Of a DNA stretch of 7,945 bases, positions 7,520-7,945 are shown one piece after another. The notes under the pieces are model-generated. The model was not told the origin of the DNA, made no database searches, and worked only from the letters and a program-made list of their open reading frames with translations. The DNA is from Caryophanales bacterium (GTDB lineage Bacteria > Bacillota_I > Bacilli_A > RF39 > UBA660). The DNA lies in the NCBI GenBank assembly GCA_016291995.1, contig JAEEZV010000053.1:1-7945 (forward strand), written 5' to 3'. Within the stretch, counting starts at the first letter, position 1. Every line of letters starts with the position of its first letter. The translations under genes and the position numbers were made by a program.

Positions 7520-7583
7520 TTGCATCCAGGATGAATAACTAATCATAAATAAATATCTCGTTGCAAATTTTAAATTTAGATTC
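7520..7583. repeat. 64-bp tandem unit 1
   Basis: TTGCAT (7520-7525), a 28-nt core, TATCTC (7554-7559), two variable bases, TGCAAATTT (7562-7570) and a 13-nt linker. The ends are inverted: TTAGGATTTGCA (7513-7524) can pair with TGCAAATTTTAA (7562-7573) over 12 bp with two G-U pairs. The core shares ATAAnTAATCAT with unit 3. Confidence 0.8.
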
Positions 7584-7647
7584 TTGCATCCTAGCTTAAC
7601 ATCTATTCACTTAAGAGTATCTCAGTGCAAATTTCAAATTAAAAGAT
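7584..7647. repeat. 64-bp tandem unit 2
   Basis: The architecture has the same lengths: TTGCAT (7584-7589), 28-nt core, TATCTC (7618-7623), two variable bases, TGCAAATTT (7626-7634), 13-nt linker. This is the most diverged unit: the terminal pairing is down to TTGCA/TGCAA with an extra C before it, and the core matches unit 1 at about half of its positions. Confidence 0.8.
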
Positions 7648-7711
7648 TTGCATTGTAGGTGGATAAGTAATCATCTTTAATTATCTCAATGCAAATTTTC
7701 ATACACATATA
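7648..7711. repeat. 64-bp tandem unit 3
   Basis: TTGCAT (7648-7653), 28-nt core, TATCTC (7682-7687), AA, TGCAAATTT (7690-7698). It has the best inverted ends: AAGATTTGCATTG (7643-7655) pairs with CAATGCAAATTTT (7687-7699) over 13 bp with one G-U pair, leaving a 31-nt loop. The core contains GGTGGATAA, one mismatch from a DnaA box on the minus strand. Its 13-nt linker is unlike the other two, so the array decays here. Confidence 0.78.
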
Positions 7712-7738
7712 TATCCATATTATATATATTATAAGGAT
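7710..7738. repeat. 29-bp direct repeat, right copy
   Basis: Partner of 7491-7519 at an offset of 219 bp, with 27/29 identity. Related shorter copies of TATCCATATTA or TATATCCATATT occur at 7747-7757 and 7890-7901, so the motif is also dispersed through this tail. Confidence 0.72.
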
Positions 7739-7751
7739 AATATTATTATCC
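7735..7751. repeat. 17-bp perfect palindrome
   Basis: GGATAATA, one T, then TATTATCC: 8-bp arms with a single central base. It overlaps the end of the right direct repeat. It may be an operator-like site or simply a hairpin in AT-rich DNA. Confidence 0.5.

Positions 7752-7945
<194 letters not shown>

Noticed and set aside
7554..7653. CRISPR-like reading: 36-bp repeats with 28-bp spacers
   Set aside because: The lengths suit CRISPR, but the two full repeats are only 28/36 identical and the would-be spacers resemble each other (units 1 and 3 share 11 of 12 central bases). No cas gene is in the window.

Overview
This window looks like chromosome from a low-GC, walled, Gram-positive-type bacterium (Bacillota, probably an uncultured Bacilli or Mollicutes-related gut lineage; the rank is a guess). 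The base composition is strongly AT-rich. Shine-Dalgarno sites are strong (AAGGAG, AAGGAGG). FtsA and FtsZ sit beside a secreted coiled-coil/M23 murein hydrolase, so the cell has a wall. Tryptophan is always TGG and one gene ends in TGA inside an ATGA overlap, so the code is standard bacterial code 11 and not the Mycoplasma code. All genes lie on the + strand.

Layout: (1) positions 2-520 hold the 3' end of a HAD-superfamily phosphatase gene. (2) A consensus promoter (530-558) drives ftsA-ftsZ (591-2898), which overlap by 8 nt and end at a clear terminator (2915-2937). (3) A second consensus promoter (2959-2987) drives an exported EnvC/PcsB-like coiled-coil protein with an intact M23 (LytM) metallopeptidase domain (3005-4189), followed by a terminator-like hairpin (4191-4218). 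(4) A CtpE-like P-type cation ATPase (4245-6557) is coupled through ATGA to a single-pass exported protein with degenerate WG-like beta repeats and two CX4C motifs (6554-7429). A perfect 15-bp hairpin follows. (5) About 480 bases at the right end carry no convincing gene.

The first part works as a division and cell-separation block: FtsZ forms the ring, FtsA tethers it to the membrane, and the hydrolase is of the kind that FtsEX normally activates at the septum to split peptidoglycan. FtsEX itself is not in the window. The second part is a membrane cation pump translated together with an uncharacterised extracytoplasmic partner candidate.

The most unusual structure is in the right-hand non-coding region. 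Three diverged 64-bp tandem units run in exact register (7520-7711). Each has TTGCAT, a 28-nt core, then TATCTCnnTGCAAATTT, so every unit is bounded by inverted ATTTGCA/TGCAAAT sites. The array is flanked by 29-bp direct repeats (27/29 identical) and followed by a tract of only 12% GC. It does not behave like a CRISPR array, and I do not recognise it. It could be a protein-binding (iteron-like) array or a repeated small structured RNA.
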